A DNA stretch of 64,000 nucleotides from Rapana venosa (Eukaryota; Mollusca; Gastropoda; Neogastropoda; Muricidae), in the NCBI GenBank assembly GCA_028751875.1, contig CM054165.1, positions 26,475,611-26,539,610 of the forward strand. The letters run 5' to 3'. The notes beneath the pieces are model-generated. The model saw only the letters and a program-made list of their open reading frames with translations. It was not told the origin of the DNA and did no database searches. This document shows positions 63,589 through 64,000 of this stretch, piece by piece. A program made the position numbers and the translations under genes. How positions within the stretch are numbered: the stretch's first letter is position 1; each line of letters opens with the position of its first letter.

Positions 63589-64000
63589 AGAGAGAGAGAC
63601 AGAGACAGAGACAGAGACAGAGAGACAGAGACAGAGAGAGTGTGTGTGTATTTCAAAGATAATATCCAATATATAATTCCCAAAACAGTACACGATCACC
63701 ATCAACACTCATTTTTGAGTATACTCGTTTCAAATTATATGTCATGATAATGAAATAAACTCAATACCCATATATTCACACAATAAAAACAAGAGAGAGA
63801 GAGAGAGCGAGAGAGAGAGAGAAAGAGTGCATGCGTGAAATCCGTTATCCCCTCCTTTAAATATATGCATGTGTAATTTCCTTTTTCTTTTGAATCTATG
63901 ACATTAATTTTTGTTCTTCTGTTCTTTTGCTAATGTTACTGCTACCCCTTTATCATTTTATGAATATTTGCTGAAGTGTTTTCTTCCCTTTTCTTCCAAA

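Overview
This is a eukaryotic, intron-rich, repeat-choked window. The organism is most likely a marine mollusc (lophotrochozoan). That is inferred from one FMR1/FXR-type gene whose acidic/RS-rich tail resembles FXR1, from several tRNA-headed SINE families carrying the 'GATGAGACTATAAACCGAGG' core common in marine invertebrates, from RTE and CR1/L2 LINEs, and from extreme microsatellite content. There is no bacterial or viral gene organisation. Most long open frames are microsatellite artefacts.

Layout. 0-2 kb: a SINE, then a 1.4-kb pentanucleotide satellite running into an exon (1807-1915) of a cysteine-rich, secreted-PLA2-like gene on the + strand. Its terminal exon is 8854-9054. The intron between them holds SINEs, microsatellites, a decayed CR1/L2 LINE (5041-6825, - strand) and a triplicated copy of its own 3' intron/exon junction (8205-8890). 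9.1-18.6 kb: an AT-rich stretch without SINEs or LINEs. 18.7-21.2 kb: SINEs and a nested LINE. 21.2-60.15 kb: a complete FMR1/FXR-family gene on the - strand. I could assemble 16 coding exons with matching phases, about 743 codons, with tandem Tudor/Agenet domains, KH0, KH1, KH2, RGG and a long proline/serine/threonine C-terminus. 60.2-64 kb: upstream flank with SINEs and microsatellites.

The FMR1 introns are a mobile-element archive. A 3,046-bp piggyBac transposon (50426-53471, + strand) has both TTAA target duplications, matching ends, a three-exon transposase gene with all three catalytic-aspartate motifs, and one frameshift. It sits inside a SINE that fuses a tRNA-like 5' part to a 5S-rRNA-like promoter. 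The introns also hold TTAA-flanked MITEs, 5'-truncated LINEs with clear target-site duplications, a 34-bp satellite with a 141-bp higher-order repeat, and a 29-bp minisatellite. Several insertions crowd splice sites: a nested SINE pair ends 21 bp from the exon 5 acceptor, and the exon 12 donor opens directly into a 700-bp CA/GT satellite.

The two host genes have no evident functional link. FMR1 proteins are cytoplasmic mRNA-binding translational regulators. The left gene looks secreted. The exon model rests on splice sites, phase agreement and remembered family alignments; no database search was run.
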